A DNA stretch of 5,730 bases, taken from an uncultured Pseudomonadota bacterium. GTDB taxonomy: Bacteria; SAR324; NAC60-12. The position numbers and the translations under genes were made by a program. The stretch covers positions 1-5,730 of the forward strand of contig CAJXNF010000208.1 of NCBI GenBank assembly GCA_913056375.1. Reading direction: 5' to 3'. Under the pieces are notes generated by a model. The model made no database searches and was not told where the DNA came from. It was given only the letters and a program-made list of their open reading frames with translations. Of the stretch, positions 5,119 to 5,730 are shown piece after piece. Within the stretch, counting starts at the first letter, position 1. The number at the start of each line of letters is the position of its first letter.

Positions 5119-5730
5119 TCAGGCGACCTTTTCAAAATCCTGTGGCAGCTGAGACTGTCGGTAGTAATCTGCTGAAAACGGGTGGAAGGGATCTGCCCGC
5201 AACTGTCGAAGATCCATCGTTGACTGGTACAGATGACTAATGATTTGGCTCTCGTCTCGTCCAAAAACTTCCAAAAGATTCTGCTGAGGCTGACCGATTG
5301 AAACACGAATTTCCTGCCCAATCATCCTTCTCATTTCGTAAAAAAACAGGCTCAATTTCAGGTGGTAGTTCAGGTGACTGGCGATCTGAAAAAGACGACT
5401 GTTTTGTCCATGAAAATAAACCGGCAAAATCGTAGGGTTGGTCTTCAAGATCAGCTTGGAGAGAAACTTCTGCCAAGGTGGATCGACTGCGGTTCCAAAC
5501 CAAGTTGGACTTGTTGATGTCATCCCTGCAGGAAACAAGATCACCGTTTTACCCTGCTGAAGCGTATCAATCGTTAGTCGCATCGTCGCCAGGTTGTTTC
5601 TCTTAGCGCTGTAATCTTCTTTGAAGCAAATCGGCAGCACCACATCGGCAAGCTGATCAGATGCATTGAGAATTTCCCAAGCAACCACACGATAGTCCGG
5701 CCGAAACGTCTCGATCAGGTGTGACAAGAC
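5119..5730 (-). CDS. PlsC-like lysophospholipid acyltransferase superfamily protein (N-terminus beyond window)
   Basis: The frame is open through base 5730, so 203 C-terminal residues are visible and the real start lies right of the window; the TTG at 5727 is internal. Visible blocks are ATMRLTIDTLQQGKTVILFPAG, with FPAG at residues 66-69 of the fragment (the block III position, FPEG in classical PlsC), DPPWQKFLSKL (83-93), and LPVYFHGQNSRLFQ (102-115, block IV with its Pro). This pattern is typical of the subgroup of acyl-acyl-carrier-protein-dependent acyltransferases related to OlsA and to acyltransferase domains annotated as putative hemolysin. The catalytic HxxxxD motif should lie just outside the window, so activity cannot be confirmed. 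The enzyme would acylate a lyso-lipid at the inner membrane; the substrate (lysophosphatidate, lyso-ornithine lipid or other) cannot be read from this fragment. It lies upstream of the PhoX-like gene on the same strand with a 213-base gap, so separate transcription is likely. Confidence 0.85.
   Translation of the reverse strand, partial: VLSHLIETFRPDYRVVAWEILNASDQLADVVLPICFKEDYSAKRNNLATMRLTIDTLQQGKTVILFPAGMTSTSPTWFGTAVDPPWQKFLSKLILKTNPTILPVYFHGQNSRLFQIASHLNYHLKLSLFFYEMRRMIGQEIRVSIGQPQQNLLEVFGRDESQIISHLYQSTMDLRQLRADPFHPFSADYYRQSQLPQDFEKVA

Noticed and set aside
4995..5503. Two out-of-frame minus-strand open frames overlapping the acyltransferase fragment
   Set aside because: They share DNA with the conserved acyltransferase frame (FPAG, DPPW, LPVYFHG blocks) and show no motif of their own.
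1..5730. Mobile element, CRISPR array, defence or toxin system
   Set aside because: No transposase, integrase, repeat-spacer array, terminal inverted repeats or toxin-antitoxin pair could be seen on either strand; the genes are metabolic or enzyme-like.

Overview
The window reads as a piece of a Gram-negative, probably marine or aquatic, bacterial chromosome. The base composition looks moderate (by eye a little under half G+C), the genes are densely packed, and a large exported protein carries a Sec-type signal peptide. No marker gene fixes the taxon. The protein flavour (PhnZ-type phosphonate oxygenase, PhoX-like exported protein, PlsC-like acyltransferase with an FPAG motif, ADP-ribosylglycohydrolase fused to beta-sandwich domains) would fit a marine proteobacterial-type lineage such as SAR324, or a planctomycete-like one. 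That placement is a guess. There is no tRNA, rRNA, CRISPR array, transposase or prophage gene.

Layout. (1) Positions 2-2023, plus strand: the 3' part (673 codons) of an ADP-ribosylglycohydrolase-family gene whose 5' end lies to the left of the window. Its N-terminal catalytic module is followed by two predicted beta-sandwich modules. (2) A 106-base gap holds a terminator-like hairpin. (3) Positions 2130-2666, plus strand: an HD-domain mixed-valent diiron oxygenase of the PhnZ / phosphonate-degradation HDIG family. (4) Positions 2667-2787: a convergent intergenic region with three hairpins. (5) Positions 2788-4905, minus strand: a 705-residue exported protein distantly resembling PhoX / DUF839 calcium-dependent phosphatases, with an EF-hand-like calcium loop. 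(6) Positions 4906-5118: its upstream region, with a good ribosome-binding site, a potentially folded leader and an AT-rich inverted repeat. (7) Positions 5119-5730, minus strand: the C-terminal 203 residues of a PlsC-type (lysophospholipid acyltransferase superfamily) gene that runs off the right edge.

How they may work together. PhnZ releases phosphate from a hydroxylated aminophosphonate in the cytoplasm. A PhoX-like protein, if it is an active phosphatase, would release phosphate from phosphoesters outside the inner membrane. The acyltransferase belongs to a superfamily that includes enzymes making phosphorus-free ornithine lipids. One reading is therefore a small phosphorus-acquisition or phosphorus-sparing neighbourhood. 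This is inference: the two strands converge, no Pho box was recognised, and the usual partner of PhnZ (the 2-oxoglutarate dioxygenase PhnY) is not in the window.
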